A stretch of DNA of 64,000 nucleotides from Flavobacterium pectinovorum (GTDB taxonomy: Bacteria > Bacteroidota > Bacteroidia > Flavobacteriales > Flavobacteriaceae), in assembly GCF_006438875.1 (NCBI RefSeq), contig NZ_RCZH01000014.1, positions 1-64,000 on the forward strand, read 5' to 3'. Under the pieces are notes generated by a model. It ran no database searches, had not been told where the DNA came from, and saw only the letters and a program-made list of their open reading frames with translations. Positions 20,801 through 28,927 of this stretch are shown here, piece by piece. The translations under genes and the position numbers were made by a program. Position 1 is the first letter of the stretch, and each line of letters starts with the position of its first letter.

Positions 20801-23315
20801 CACCTCTACCACCTACAGCCAAAATTGTTGTCGTTGAACCAAACCAAGATGATCCACCAGTTCCTCCAGTACCAGTTGTAGAAACAGTACCTCCAGTACC
20901 AACATTAATTGTATATGTAGAATTAGGTGTAACTGTAAATGATAAGTTTTTAACATAAGAACCTCCAGCTCCTCCGCCACCAGCCGATGGGTTATTAGAA
21001 GAACCGCCGCCGCCGCCGCCGGCTCCCCAACATTCCACTTGTATATTTGTTACTCCTGCAGGAATAATATAAGTAGTTGAAGAATCAAAAACAATAGTTG
21101 ATGATGAAACGTTTACTACTGCAGTAATTGCTGAGCAATTAGGTGCAGCCGTGTTCGTAAAAGTAAATGTAGCGGTTCCTGTTGCTAAACCTAATATATC
21201 ACCACCATTCGTTACAGAAGCAATCGAAGGATTGTTACTTACCCATGTACCTCCAGTTGTAGGAGATAATTTAGTTGTACCATTCACACAAATATTGCTA
21301 CTACCTGTGATACTTACGGTTGGTGGAGTACTTATTGATATAACTGGAGAACCATTCATGTTTGAAGAACATGCAGTACTAACTAAAGTATTTTTAGCAA
21401 CCACTGTGTATGTACCCGCTACCGTTTGAAGACCAAAACTAATCGCAGACCCTGTTCCCGTAACAACAGCACCCGCAACATCGACTCCGTCTCTTTGCAA
21501 CTGATAGCTAATATTTGAAGTCGAACTAACCGCATCCGAACCATCCAGACCTACTAAAACTCCGGTACCACCGGAACAATATGGTCCTCCTCCGGTAACA
21601 TTATAAACTGTCGGAAGATCAAGAACTTTTACAAATGTTGAAGAAGGAGCTCCCGAGCACCCTCCCTTGCTTGCGACTACTCTAAATTCCCTAAGTCCAC
21701 TTGTTGAAAATGTTATTGTAGGGTTTTTAACATTAGCAGATGGGGTATATGTCACTCCTGTAGTTAGACCTGAAACTACACTCCATGAATAAGTTATACT
21801 TGGATCTGTAACATTATCAACATCCAATCCAATTGATGTACCTACACAAGAAGTAAGTGTTTTATAAACACCTTTCGGTATTGTTGTGGCAACAGGAACA
21901 TCTTGAGTACCTGGAAGCAAAACTATATTATCTATAATCGTTCCATATGTTGTCAATGCTGTGTTGTTATAAAATTCAACATATATGGAAGAACTAGTTG
22001 GTGTAAACGTAAAAGACCCCATTTGAGGAACTGTAGTACTGCTAGTACTTGTATTTCCTGATGCTGTGACAGTAGCCCCTTCAAATACTCTAAAATCAAC
22101 CGCCGAATTGGTTTCAGGAGTTCCTGGTCTTTTAGCATAAAGAAAACTTACTTTATAAGTAAGACCTGGAATAACTGTTATAGGACCTTGTCTTAATGAT
22201 GCCTGGCTATCTAATTCTGCTGTATAATCACCATTGGTTGTAGAAAAATAGGTAGTTTCCTGATTAATCTCAATACCATTATTTTTTGCAGTAGCAGCTG
22301 TCCAACTCGAACCAGCAGGTAAAGTACTAAAATCACCATTAGTAATTAAATTCCCCGAACAATTCGTAATAAGAATCTGATCTGTTGATGTTCCGCAACC
22401 ATTACTTATTGTCCAATTCAACGCCCATGTTCCTGATCCGGAAGGTGTAAATGTAGCCGTTGGGCTTGTAGTACCTCCTGTGGTAAACTGACTTGTTGAA
22501 GTATTTGGACCACTCGCTATTGACCATGTTCCTGTGTTACCCGTTCCCGGAGCATTGGCTGCTAATGTAACTGGATTATTGCTATATTGATCAGGTCCTG
22601 CTTGCGAAGCAGGTACTGACGGAGTAAAGCTATAAATCTGACCATTTACTGGTTTAGTACTAATATTTGTAGTAAAAGTTGACGGCTGTGCAGTTGGTGT
22701 AGCTGATGAATTATTTAAAGTCAAATAAGTATCATTCGAGTCATAAATCCCTATAGAAGCAGATCCATTATTTACAGCTGTTCCTCCTCTGTTATAATAA
22801 TACTCAATTACATTAGTAGTTTCATAAAGCCATACCTGAAAAGAAATAACATCATTATTCGCATTAAAATCCCACTTTTGTTGCGACCATTCAAGCTTAA
22901 AAACTCTATTTGGAGCAGATCCGCTAACAACATACCTCGGAATCGTTCTGTTCTGTAAATCATCCCATAAAGGAAATAAAATAGGTTTAGATGATCCTGC
23001 ATTTGCCGATGTATTACTATAAGCAGCATTTGTTGTAGATCCAAAAGTAAGCCAACCATTGCTTGAAACTTTAACTTGATTATATGCCGATCCTCCAAAT
23101 GTAAAATTAAAAGGCAGGGTGATTGGAGTAGAGATTGCCTCATCATCTGTAGCACTTAATCCCGGAACGTTGGTAGTCCCCGTTAAAGCCGTATAGCTTC
23201 CTGGTTTTGCTAAAAAACAATAACTGCTGGCTGATTGTCCATAATTTATAAAAAAAGTAAAAAACAATACAAGACTTAATAATAATTTTTTATTCGTAAG
23301 TAATTTTCGAATCAT
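14844..23315 (-). CDS. Giant secreted adhesin-like protein with eleven 87-residue repeats and T9SS sorting domain
   Basis: 2823 residues with an N-terminal signal peptide (LLLSLVLFFTFFINYGQ). The first domain (about 28-235) contains PFNFTFGGSAYNQVKVSSNG and looks like a beta-sandwich. A second region resembles a carbohydrate-binding module (about 320-470, NGDFSTLPAGSSW). Ig-like segments and a glycine-rich region (about 755-945) follow. Residues about 1025-1985 are eleven nearly identical repeats carrying TICQGSSNTTYTTSATNATS and TVTWAAGFSGSATISV. After further Ig-like segments comes the shared C-terminal module (about 2300-2823), ending in a T9SS sorting signal (IYDINGQLLYNKKK). A good TTG-N19-TATTTTTG promoter lies 150 bp upstream. 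Likely role: surface adhesin or gliding/biofilm protein. Confidence 0.88.
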   Translation of the reverse strand: MIRKLLTNKKLLLSLVLFFTFFINYGQSASSYCFLAKPGSYTALTGTTNVPGLSATDDEAISTPITLPFNFTFGGSAYNQVKVSSNGWLTFGSTTNAAYSNTSANAGSSKPILFPLWDDLQNRTIPRYVVSGSAPNRVFKLEWSQQKWDFNANNDVISFQVWLYETTNVIEYYYNRGGTAVNNGSASIGIYDSNDTYLTLNNSSATPTAQPSTFTTNISTKPVNGQIYSFTPSVPASQAGPDQYSNNPVTLAANAPGTGNTGTWSIASGPNTSTSQFTTGGTTSPTATFTPSGSGTWALNWTISNGCGTSTDQILITNCSGNLITNGDFSTLPAGSSWTAATAKNNGIEINQETTYFSTTNGDYTAELDSQASLRQGPITVIPGLTYKVSFLYAKRPGTPETNSAVDFRVFEGATVTASGNTSTSSTTVPQMGSFTFTPTSSSIYVEFYNNTALTTYGTIIDNIVLLPGTQDVPVATTIPKGVYKTLTSCVGTSIGLDVDNVTDPSITYSWSVVSGLTTGVTYTPSANVKNPTITFSTSGLREFRVVASKGGCSGAPSSTFVKVLDLPTVYNVTGGGPYCSGGTGVLVGLDGSDAVSSTSNISYQLQRDGVDVAGAVVTGTGSAISFGLQTVAGTYTVVAKNTLVSTACSSNMNGSPVISISTPPTVSITGSSNICVNGTTKLSPTTGGTWVSNNPSIASVTNGGDILGLATGTATFTFTNTAAPNCSAITAVVNVSSSTIVFDSSTTYIIPAGVTNIQVECWGAGGGGGGSSNNPSAGGGGAGGSYVKNLSFTVTPNSTYTINVGTGGTVSTTGTGGTGGSSWFGSTTTILAVGGRGGVVGNSTTNNGTGGTAVAAGNVGGTATNTYGAAGGSANLTGTNRIAGNGSAGANGGAMTAGTTTNGNGAAGTAPGGGGAGGRNTNGTSSSGGVGGMGRVTITLPTPTASAGGNQTICQTGTALVSGASATNGTILWSHNGSGSLSNATTLTPTYTPASGDAGNTVTLTMTVSNGPCLSATATYNVVVTPTVGTPTAVTPAATTICQGSSNTTYTTSATNATSYTWTVSGSGNTISGTGTTGTVTWAAGFSGSATISVVANGCGTSSTVSTTVNVTTTVGTPTAVTPAATTICQGSSNTTYTTSATNATSYTWTVSGSGNTISGTGTTGTVTWAAGFSGSATISVVANGCGTSSTVSTTVNVTPTVGTPTAVTPAATTICQGSSNTTYTTSATNATSYTWTVSGSGNTISGTGTTGTVTWAAGFSGSATISVVANGCGTSSTVSTTVNVTPTVGTPTAVTPAATTICQGSSNTTYTTSATNATSYTWTVSGSGNTISGTGTTGTVTWAAGFSGLATISVKANGCGTSSTVSTTVTVTPTVGTPTAVTPAATTICQGSSNTTYTTSATNATSYTWTVSGSGNTISGTGTTGTVTWAAGFSGSATISVVANGCGTSSTVSTTVTVTPTVGTPTAITPATTTICQGSSNTTYTTSATNATSYTWTVSGSGNTISGAGTTGTVTWAAGFSGSATISVVANGCGTSSTVSTTVTVTPTVGTPTAVTPAATTICQGSSNTTYTTSATNATSYTWTVTGAGNTISGTGTTGTVTWAAGFSGSATISVKANGCSSSSTVSTTVTVTPTVGTPTAVTPATTTICQGSSNTTYTTSATNATSYTWTISGSGNTISGTGTTGTVTWAAGFSGSATISVVANGCGTSSTVSTTVTVTPTVGTPTAVTPAATTICQGSSNTTYTTSATNATSYTWTVTGAGNTISGTGTTGTVTWAAGFSGSATISVVANGCGTSSTVSTTVNVTPTVGTPTAVTPAATTICQGSSNTTYTTSATNATSYTWTISGSGNTISGTGTTGTVTWAAGFSGSATISVVANGCGTSSTVSTTVNVTPTVGTPTAVTPAATTICQGSSNTTYTTSATNATSYTWTVTGAGNTISGTGTTGTVTWAAGFSGSATISVKANGCSSSSTVSTTVTVTPNLSAVAITPTGGQALCLISSGTLLTVAETGGGTITPRQWGKRSVTGGTITPIASATAVTFTPTGANLGVGNWLIVCTSTPSCGSPIVSNEVSVTVSPDLAASVSIAASPSGAICAGTSVTFTATATNGGTTPTYQWFNGLTQVGTGSTYSSSTLANNDAIKVVMTSNASPCLTGSPATSNTITMTVNALPSTPITGTVTQPTCASSIGKIPLSNLPSGTWTITQGGSFPGITYTGTGSTYNVDNLAPGNYTFTVQGATNTCSSLASANVVINTASSKTWTGIKDSNWSDPANWNPSTAVPTPTDCVVIPDVATVPHAPAITGIGVVANAYTLNVNSNASLTVNSKNTLKVVGIVTVATSGSLIFQNDASLVQTTNAVNIGNIIYNRDTEPVRRYDFTYWSTPIVNSAQPYTLHDLSPNTLLDKYNSYDAQASAWDISLNGTRVMVPAVGYTVRAPQTFSLTNAAVYPAVFTGVPNNGDYSVPIYATKWSLVGNPYPSAIDADELININHLATPSVDVGSLYFWTHNSPPSNTPSVGGTYDYTSNDYAVYNLTGSTGTGAKLPDGSFGPPPTGEIAACQSFFMKASISGNVQFTNGMRIDGRNDQFYKTKKSNAIEKNRLWLNFTNAKGAFKQALVGYIEGATNDWDVNYDATSMNGNSFIDFYSINEALKLSIQGRAIPFVDSDRVPLGYKTTVAGDFTIAIDHADGLFNNQAIYLEDKVTGTVIDLRAANYTFTTAIGTFVDRFTIAYTKKTLGTGDFENLENSVFVSIKDKTIKVTATKETIKEVTIYDINGQLLYNKKKVGTAELQIPNLQSSNQVLLVKVTLENDFTTTKKIIFQ
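17365..20240 (-). repeat. Tandem 261-bp coding repeats, 11 copies
   Basis: The unit repeats every 261 bp (87 codons) and encodes an Ig-like domain with two Cys (TICQ and ANGCG). Variant residues (TVTGAG against TVSGSG or TISGSG; VVANGCG against VKANGCS) alternate over the C-terminal copies. This points to copying of two-unit blocks. Nucleotide identity is very high. Confidence 0.95.
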
Positions 23316-23465
23316 ATAGGCGTGGTATTAAATTTGTTTTTGGCGTTAAAAGAAATAAAACAGTACTGCGTTTTTAATACAATACTTTAAATTTGGCTTT
23401 TAAACTGAAAAATTAAAGCTAAAATCCTGTTTTATAGACAGATTAAAACTTCTAAGAATCACGTG

Positions 23466-23495
23466 CAAAAATATTATAATTCCGCACACACACAA
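23466..23495 (-). promoter_or_regulatory. Promoter of the giant adhesin gene
   Basis: The minus strand reads TTG, 19 nt, TATTTTTG, a full match to the Bacteroidota housekeeping promoter (TTG and TAnnTTTG). It predicts a leader of about 145 nt. The rest of 23316-23600 is AT-rich and also serves the divergent recX gene, whose best -7 candidate (TATTTTTA near 23563) is one base off consensus. Confidence 0.7.
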
Positions 23496-23600
23496 CATTT
23501 TAGCGAGTTTTATTTTTAGGAAAAACGAAAAAAACGCATATAATTTTAACAACTAAATGACTATTTTTAGCACAAATAGTTAAAAAGAAAGAAAAAACAC

Positions 23601-24074
23601 ATGAAACTGACCTACACTCCCAAAGAAGCTTTACTTAAACTCGAGCACTTTTGTGCCTATCAGGAGCGCTGTCACGCAGAGGTGGTTTCGAAATTATACA
23701 GTTTAAAAATGACCAGTGATGAGATTGAAGTGGTTGTGGTTCAGCTAATTGAAAGTGGTTTTTTGAACGAAACTCGTTTTGCCTGTAGTTTTGCCAGAGG
23801 AAAACACAGAATTAAACAATGGGGGACTATCAGAATAACAAATGAACTAAAAGCAAGACAAATTTCTTCGACTAACATTACAATAGCCTTAAAAGAAATT
23901 TCATCCGAAGAATATGACATTACATTTCAGCAGTTGTCTGAAAGATGCTGGGAGAATTTACGAGAAAAAGATACTCTTAAGAAAAGAAAAAAATTCTGCG
24001 ATTATATGTTAAGACGTGGTTATGAAAGCTTTTTGGTTTATGATCGAGTAAAAGAATTGGAACAAAACTCATAG
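23601..24074 (+). CDS. recX: RecX family regulatory protein
   Basis: 157 residues, close to the usual RecX length. RecX proteins bind RecA filaments and modulate recombination and SOS induction. The sequence has the three-helix repeat pattern of the family: the N-terminal ALLKLEHFCAYQERCHAEVV, a middle LIESGFLNETRFACSFARGK corresponding to the usual FLDDxRFAxxFVRxK block, and a C-terminal KKKFCDYMLRRGYESFLVYD. The start codon sits about 30 nt after a near-consensus -7 box. The gene is single and divergent from the giant adhesin gene. No link to its neighbours is suggested, although RecA-mediated recombination is the process that would reshuffle the flanking repeat arrays. Confidence 0.9.
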   Translation: MKLTYTPKEALLKLEHFCAYQERCHAEVVSKLYSLKMTSDEIEVVVVQLIESGFLNETRFACSFARGKHRIKQWGTIRITNELKARQISSTNITIALKEISSEEYDITFQQLSERCWENLREKDTLKKRKKFCDYMLRRGYESFLVYDRVKELEQNS

Positions 24075-24463
24075 CAAAACTTTAAATTTTTAGCAATTTT
24101 GAGAGATAACAAATTCAGAAGCTAAAAAAGAAAAAACAACTTTTTGAAATTCAAAATCATATATCAAAAATAATTTCTTTGGACATGAATCCAAATAGTT
24201 GCTTTTATCAGAAAAATCATCTATCCAAATCTTTGCGTTTTTTGCATATTCTACACCATAAATCGCTTTTTTTTAATTAAACAATCGAAAAACATCCATT
24301 TTAAAAGCTTATTTTACGATTTTTCTTATATTTAAAAATCGTTATTTATAGGAAATAACACAGTTTGATAAATTTTATCATGCATTTCATCGATTATTTT
24401 AACACTTCATCGATTATATAGCCCTTCTAAAAACCCTATATATTTCTAACACGTAGATGTATC

Positions 24464-24471
24464 TATCTTTG
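24464..24471 (+). promoter_or_regulatory. -7 box TATCTTTG upstream of the PA14-like adhesin gene
   Basis: Exact TAnnTTTG match 55 bp before the ATG at 24526; no good TTG at -33 is seen. The rest of 24075-24463 is AT-rich, contains a second ATCTTTGCGTT at 24229, and shows no gene. Confidence 0.6.
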
Positions 24472-24472
24472 C

Positions 24473-24498
24473 GTTGGCAAAAAAAATCCTCCGCCAAC
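24473..24498 (+). promoter_or_regulatory. Inverted repeat in the 5' leader
   Basis: GTTGGC and GCCAAC enclose a 14-nt A-rich loop directly after the -7 box, so the hairpin would form at the very 5' end of the transcript. It could stabilise the mRNA or be a regulator site; neither is shown. Confidence 0.45.
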
Positions 24499-24525
24499 AT
24501 AACAATCTGATAGAAAACATTTAAC

Positions 24526-27500
24526 ATGAAGAAAACTCTACTTTTATTTTTATTGTTACCCTTTTTTGGATTTTCTCAAACTGCTCTTGTAAAATGGAAT
24601 GGACCAAGCGATGCTACCGGGACAATCGTAGCTTCTGCAGCTGCAGTTTCGGCAGCCCAAATTACATCAGGACCAAACTCAACTTTGCAAGTTTTACCGA
24701 ATGAAGGTTTTAAAGGAACCCGATGGCCTACTACCTTCGTTAAAGATGACAATAAGTATTTTCAAGTAGCAGTAAGTGCTAAAACAGGATACAAACTTAA
24801 ATTAGGTTCTTTCAATTTCACTTACAATGGTGAATCTCATGTTGATGTACAAAGATACCAAGTACGATATTCCAAAGATAACTTTGCAACAAGCTATCTC
24901 TTAATAGATGAGGCAACTACTACAGGAAAAATAAACAAATCATTAAGTCTGGCTAATTTAACTTTGACGCAAGGCGAAACACTAACCATAAGGATTTATG
25001 GTTATAAAGTAATGGTATATGGAGATCTTAATGCTCCAATCTTTTTAGCCAATTCAAATACCACTACTCAAACCGGAAACACAACACCTACAATTACTGG
25101 TACAGTTTTAACATATGATGCAACTGATATTAATGCTAATGATGACAATGTAACTACCAAAAAAAATACAGCAATCACAATTGGCGTTTTAAATAACGAT
25201 ACAGCTGGCGCCAGCGCTATTAACAATATTACGATAGCAAATCAACCAGCAACAGGACAAGGTACAGTAACTGTAAATCCGGATAAATCATTGACTTTTA
25301 ATCCCGGAAACAATTTTACAGGACAAACTTCTTTTAAATACACTATTTCCAATTCAACTAAATCATCCACAGGAACTGTATTTGTAACTGTAGATGATAT
25401 TACTCCAAGTTTGGTAATTTGGAACGGATCCGGATCTACTCCAAAAGCTACCGCTGCGGTTTCAGATTCTAATATCATTGCTGCAGACATCACAGCAAAC
25501 AACACTATGACTTTTGGTGCGGTAAATAGTGGCTTTAGAGTCAATGGATCTCCAACCGTATTAGATTACTCCAAATATATTCAGGTAAGTGTTAGTCCAA
25601 AAACAGGATATAAAATAGACCTTACGCAATTTAAATTTACCTACAATTCAACATCTTCAAATAATGCTGGTCCAAAAAAATATCAGGTTCGATATTCTTT
25701 AGACGCAGCTTTTCCATCAAACGGAACGAGTCTAATTGCCGAAACTACTGCCGTATTAAATACTCAAACAACAGTAACTGCCAATTTCCCTCCAGGCATT
25801 ACAGCAACACAAAATCAGATATTCTATATCAGAATCTATGTTTATGACAATGATCAATATTACTCAGATTACTATCTTGTAAATGACAACGGAGGAGATC
25901 TGGGCCCAACAATTACTGGTATTGTTTCAAGCACAAATACCTTAACCGCTAACTACGATACCGCAACTACACCAGCAAATCAAGCAGTAACAATTCCTGT
26001 TTTGGACAATGACATCATAGGATCAATTCCGTTACAAAGTATGACTATATCAACACAGTCTTCAAATGGTGTTGCTACAGTTAATGGTCTTAATAATATA
26101 ACTTTCACCCCAACTACTGGTTTTTCCGGTGAGACATCATTTGTATATACTCTTTATAACGGAAGCGCTTATTCATCGGCGATTGTTTATATAACTGTTA
26201 CGCCTCCACCATGTGCTGCTACTCCAACACCGGGAATAAATCGCTGGAATGGATATGTTTATACTTATACCGACACACCTGCACCAACTACATACGTTGG
26301 AACGGTTTATGAAAATCCAAATTTTGAAAGAGATGTACAATATGGAACAATAACAGGTGACGCAACTGTTGCCCCTGATAATTTTTGTGGTCCGATACCG
26401 GCAGAAAATTTCATGGTACGTTATTTAATGCAAACCACCACAACAGCTGATACTTATAATTTTACAGTAGGAGGAGATGATGGTGTTAGATTATATATTG
26501 ACAACAACTTAGTTACTCTTTCGCCAACAAATTCATGGACCGACCATGGTTATATTGTTTATACAGCCCAAGTTCCTTTAACAGCCGGAACGCATAATTT
26601 TATACTTGAGTATTATGAAAAGGGTGGAATCGCAAGAGTATCTTTTTCGCATGGCGCTGTAATAGCAACTAATGCCTCGCTTCCGTTTGGAATTAACAAA
26701 TGGAATGTTTACGGTTTCAATTTACCAGATATCAATTTACAAGCTTCGAGTTTCGCAGGAATGTATGTTGACCCAAATTTAAACTTTGACAGTCAAGCTT
26801 TTTGGAATAAAACAAAATCACCTTCCTATTATTCCGGTTGGCAAGGAGCACCAATGCCTATAGACAATTTTACGATTACTTATAAACGTAAAGGCTTTCC
26901 ATGCGGTCGTTATGAACTTGTACTGCCAAATTGTGATGATGTTGCAAAAGTCTTCATTGACGGAGTTGACATTTTTACACAAAATGGTTACAGCAATGGA
27001 AACGTAACGGTAAATCCAGGTACTTTATATTTTCTAAACGAAAATTCTACAGTAGAAGTACGCCTTAGGGAAGATGGAGGTGATGCTAACATTGCTCTTA
27101 ATTTTATAGATACTCCAACAGAATATAGTGGCACGGGAACTATTTCGCCAAATACAACTTCTATAAAAATAACAGCAAGTACAACTTTAAGCAACGATAT
27201 TCAGGTTTGTTCTTGTACGATTAATCAAAATGTAATTCTTACCGTAGCTTCTAACAAAACATTAACTGTTAACCAAAATATCAATGTATTAAGCGGTGGA
27301 AAACTTGTACTCGAAGACGGAGCTTCATTATTGCAAACCAGCACAGCTGCAAATGCTTATCAAGGTGATTCTGATTCTTTTCAGGTAAAAAGAAATACAG
27401 ATTTGGTTCGTCGTTATGATTTTACCTATTGGTCAACTCCAATAACAAATCCTGCTAAGCCTTACACACTTCATGACTTGTCACCAAACACATTACTGGA

Positions 27501-28752
27501 TAAATATAATAGCTATGACGCACAAGCATCGGCATGGGACATTAGTTTAAACGGAACACGAGTTATGGTTCCTGCTGTAGGATATACTGTGAGAGCGCCA
27601 CAAACTTTTTCAATTACTAATGCTGCAGTTTACCCGGCAGTTTTTACAGGGATTCCTAATAATGGAGATTATTCTGTTGCTCTTTATGCTACAAAATGGA
27701 GTTTAATTGGTAACCCATATCCATCGGCAATAGATGCAGAAAAATTTATTAATATTAATCATTTTGCCTCTCCATCTATAGATGTTGGAGCATTATACTT
27801 TTGGACCCATAATACACCTCCAAGTAACACGCCTTCGGCTGGTGGTACTTATGATTACACTAGTAATGATTATGCTGTCTTCACCTTATCAGGATCAACA
27901 TCAACGGGCGCAAAACGACCGGACGGAACTTACGAACCTGCACCAACAGGAAAAATTGCAGCTTGTCAATCTTTCTTTATGAAAGCTTCAGGACCTGACT
28001 CTGTTAAGTTTACAAATGATATGAGAATAAGCGGAAGCAACAATCAGTTTTTCAAAACAACAAACTCAAAAGAATTAGAAAAAAACCGTTTATGGTTAAA
28101 TCTTACGAATGCTAAAGGAGCTTTCAAACAGACTTTAATAGGTTATATCGAAGGTGCAACGAATACCTGGGATATTAACTATGATGCCACTACAATGAAT
28201 GGCAACAGCTTTATAGACTTATACAGTATTAATGATTCTCAAAAATTAAGCATTCAGGGACGTGCTTTACCATTTGAAGATTCTGACCGAATTCCGTTAG
28301 GATACAAAACAACAGTTGCAGGTGATTTCACGATTGCCATCGATCACGCTGATGGATTGTTTGACAATCAGGCGATTTACTTAGAAGATAAAACAACTGG
28401 TACTGTTACAGATTTGAGAGCTGGCAATTATACGTTTACAACTGCAATTGGAACTTTCGTTGATCGTTTTACAATTGCTTACACAAAGAAAACACTTGGA
28501 ACAGGAGATTTTGAAAACACTCAAGACAATGTTTTGATTTCGATAAAAGATAAAATCATCAAAGTAACAGCAACTAAAGAAACTATTAAAGAAGTTACTA
28601 TTTATGACATCTCAGGAAAACTTCTTTACAATAAAAAGAAAGTTGGAGTGGCCGAATTGCAAATACCAAACCTACAATCAAGCGATCAGGTATTATTGGT
28701 AAAAGTAACTCTGGACAATGATTATGTTGTAACTAAAAAAATCATATTTTAA
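24526..28752 (+). CDS. Secreted PA14-like, Ig-like multidomain protein with T9SS sorting domain
   Basis: 1408 residues with a signal peptide (MKKTLLLFLLLPFFGFSQ). Residues about 20-170 and 300-465 are two related beta-rich domains (GYKLKLGSFNFTYN and GYKIDLTQFKFTYN). Each is followed by a cadherin-like/Big_9-like segment with the motif VLNNDTAG or VLDNDIIG. A PA14-like domain follows (about 570-710; FTVGGDDGVRLYIDNN), then a second related one (about 720-860). The final 460 residues are the C-terminal module with a T9SS sorting signal (IYDISGKLLYNKKK, final KKIIF). PA14 domains often bind glycans, so carbohydrate adhesion is a reasonable guess. The module is nearly the same in DNA as that of the next gene. 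Confidence 0.88.
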   Translation: MKKTLLLFLLLPFFGFSQTALVKWNGPSDATGTIVASAAAVSAAQITSGPNSTLQVLPNEGFKGTRWPTTFVKDDNKYFQVAVSAKTGYKLKLGSFNFTYNGESHVDVQRYQVRYSKDNFATSYLLIDEATTTGKINKSLSLANLTLTQGETLTIRIYGYKVMVYGDLNAPIFLANSNTTTQTGNTTPTITGTVLTYDATDINANDDNVTTKKNTAITIGVLNNDTAGASAINNITIANQPATGQGTVTVNPDKSLTFNPGNNFTGQTSFKYTISNSTKSSTGTVFVTVDDITPSLVIWNGSGSTPKATAAVSDSNIIAADITANNTMTFGAVNSGFRVNGSPTVLDYSKYIQVSVSPKTGYKIDLTQFKFTYNSTSSNNAGPKKYQVRYSLDAAFPSNGTSLIAETTAVLNTQTTVTANFPPGITATQNQIFYIRIYVYDNDQYYSDYYLVNDNGGDLGPTITGIVSSTNTLTANYDTATTPANQAVTIPVLDNDIIGSIPLQSMTISTQSSNGVATVNGLNNITFTPTTGFSGETSFVYTLYNGSAYSSAIVYITVTPPPCAATPTPGINRWNGYVYTYTDTPAPTTYVGTVYENPNFERDVQYGTITGDATVAPDNFCGPIPAENFMVRYLMQTTTTADTYNFTVGGDDGVRLYIDNNLVTLSPTNSWTDHGYIVYTAQVPLTAGTHNFILEYYEKGGIARVSFSHGAVIATNASLPFGINKWNVYGFNLPDINLQASSFAGMYVDPNLNFDSQAFWNKTKSPSYYSGWQGAPMPIDNFTITYKRKGFPCGRYELVLPNCDDVAKVFIDGVDIFTQNGYSNGNVTVNPGTLYFLNENSTVEVRLREDGGDANIALNFIDTPTEYSGTGTISPNTTSIKITASTTLSNDIQVCSCTINQNVILTVASNKTLTVNQNINVLSGGKLVLEDGASLLQTSTAANAYQGDSDSFQVKRNTDLVRRYDFTYWSTPITNPAKPYTLHDLSPNTLLDKYNSYDAQASAWDISLNGTRVMVPAVGYTVRAPQTFSITNAAVYPAVFTGIPNNGDYSVALYATKWSLIGNPYPSAIDAEKFININHFASPSIDVGALYFWTHNTPPSNTPSAGGTYDYTSNDYAVFTLSGSTSTGAKRPDGTYEPAPTGKIAACQSFFMKASGPDSVKFTNDMRISGSNNQFFKTTNSKELEKNRLWLNLTNAKGAFKQTLIGYIEGATNTWDINYDATTMNGNSFIDLYSINDSQKLSIQGRALPFEDSDRIPLGYKTTVAGDFTIAIDHADGLFDNQAIYLEDKTTGTVTDLRAGNYTFTTAIGTFVDRFTIAYTKKTLGTGDFENTQDNVLISIKDKIIKVTATKETIKEVTIYDISGKLLYNKKKVGVAELQIPNLQSSDQVLLVKVTLDNDYVVTKKIIF

Positions 28753-28775
28753 TTAAACCTACAATTATTATATGT

Positions 28776-28806
28776 AAAATCCGACAGTGAAAGCTGCCGG
28801 ATTTTT
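28776..28806 (+). terminator. Terminator after the PA14-like adhesin gene
   Basis: AAAATCCGACAG and CTGCCGGATTTT pair with one mismatch over a 6-nt loop, followed by T residues, 24 bp after the stop codon. The remaining gap to 28928 shows no clear promoter. Confidence 0.7.
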
Positions 28807-28927
28807 ATGTGTAATACAAACGCTAAAACCGAATTCTAAGTATTAAAAAATATCAATCATTTAAAAATCTACTAAAAGGATAGCTCTAAATCTATAACCA
28901 ATCTTAAGAAAAAAACCAACCCACCCC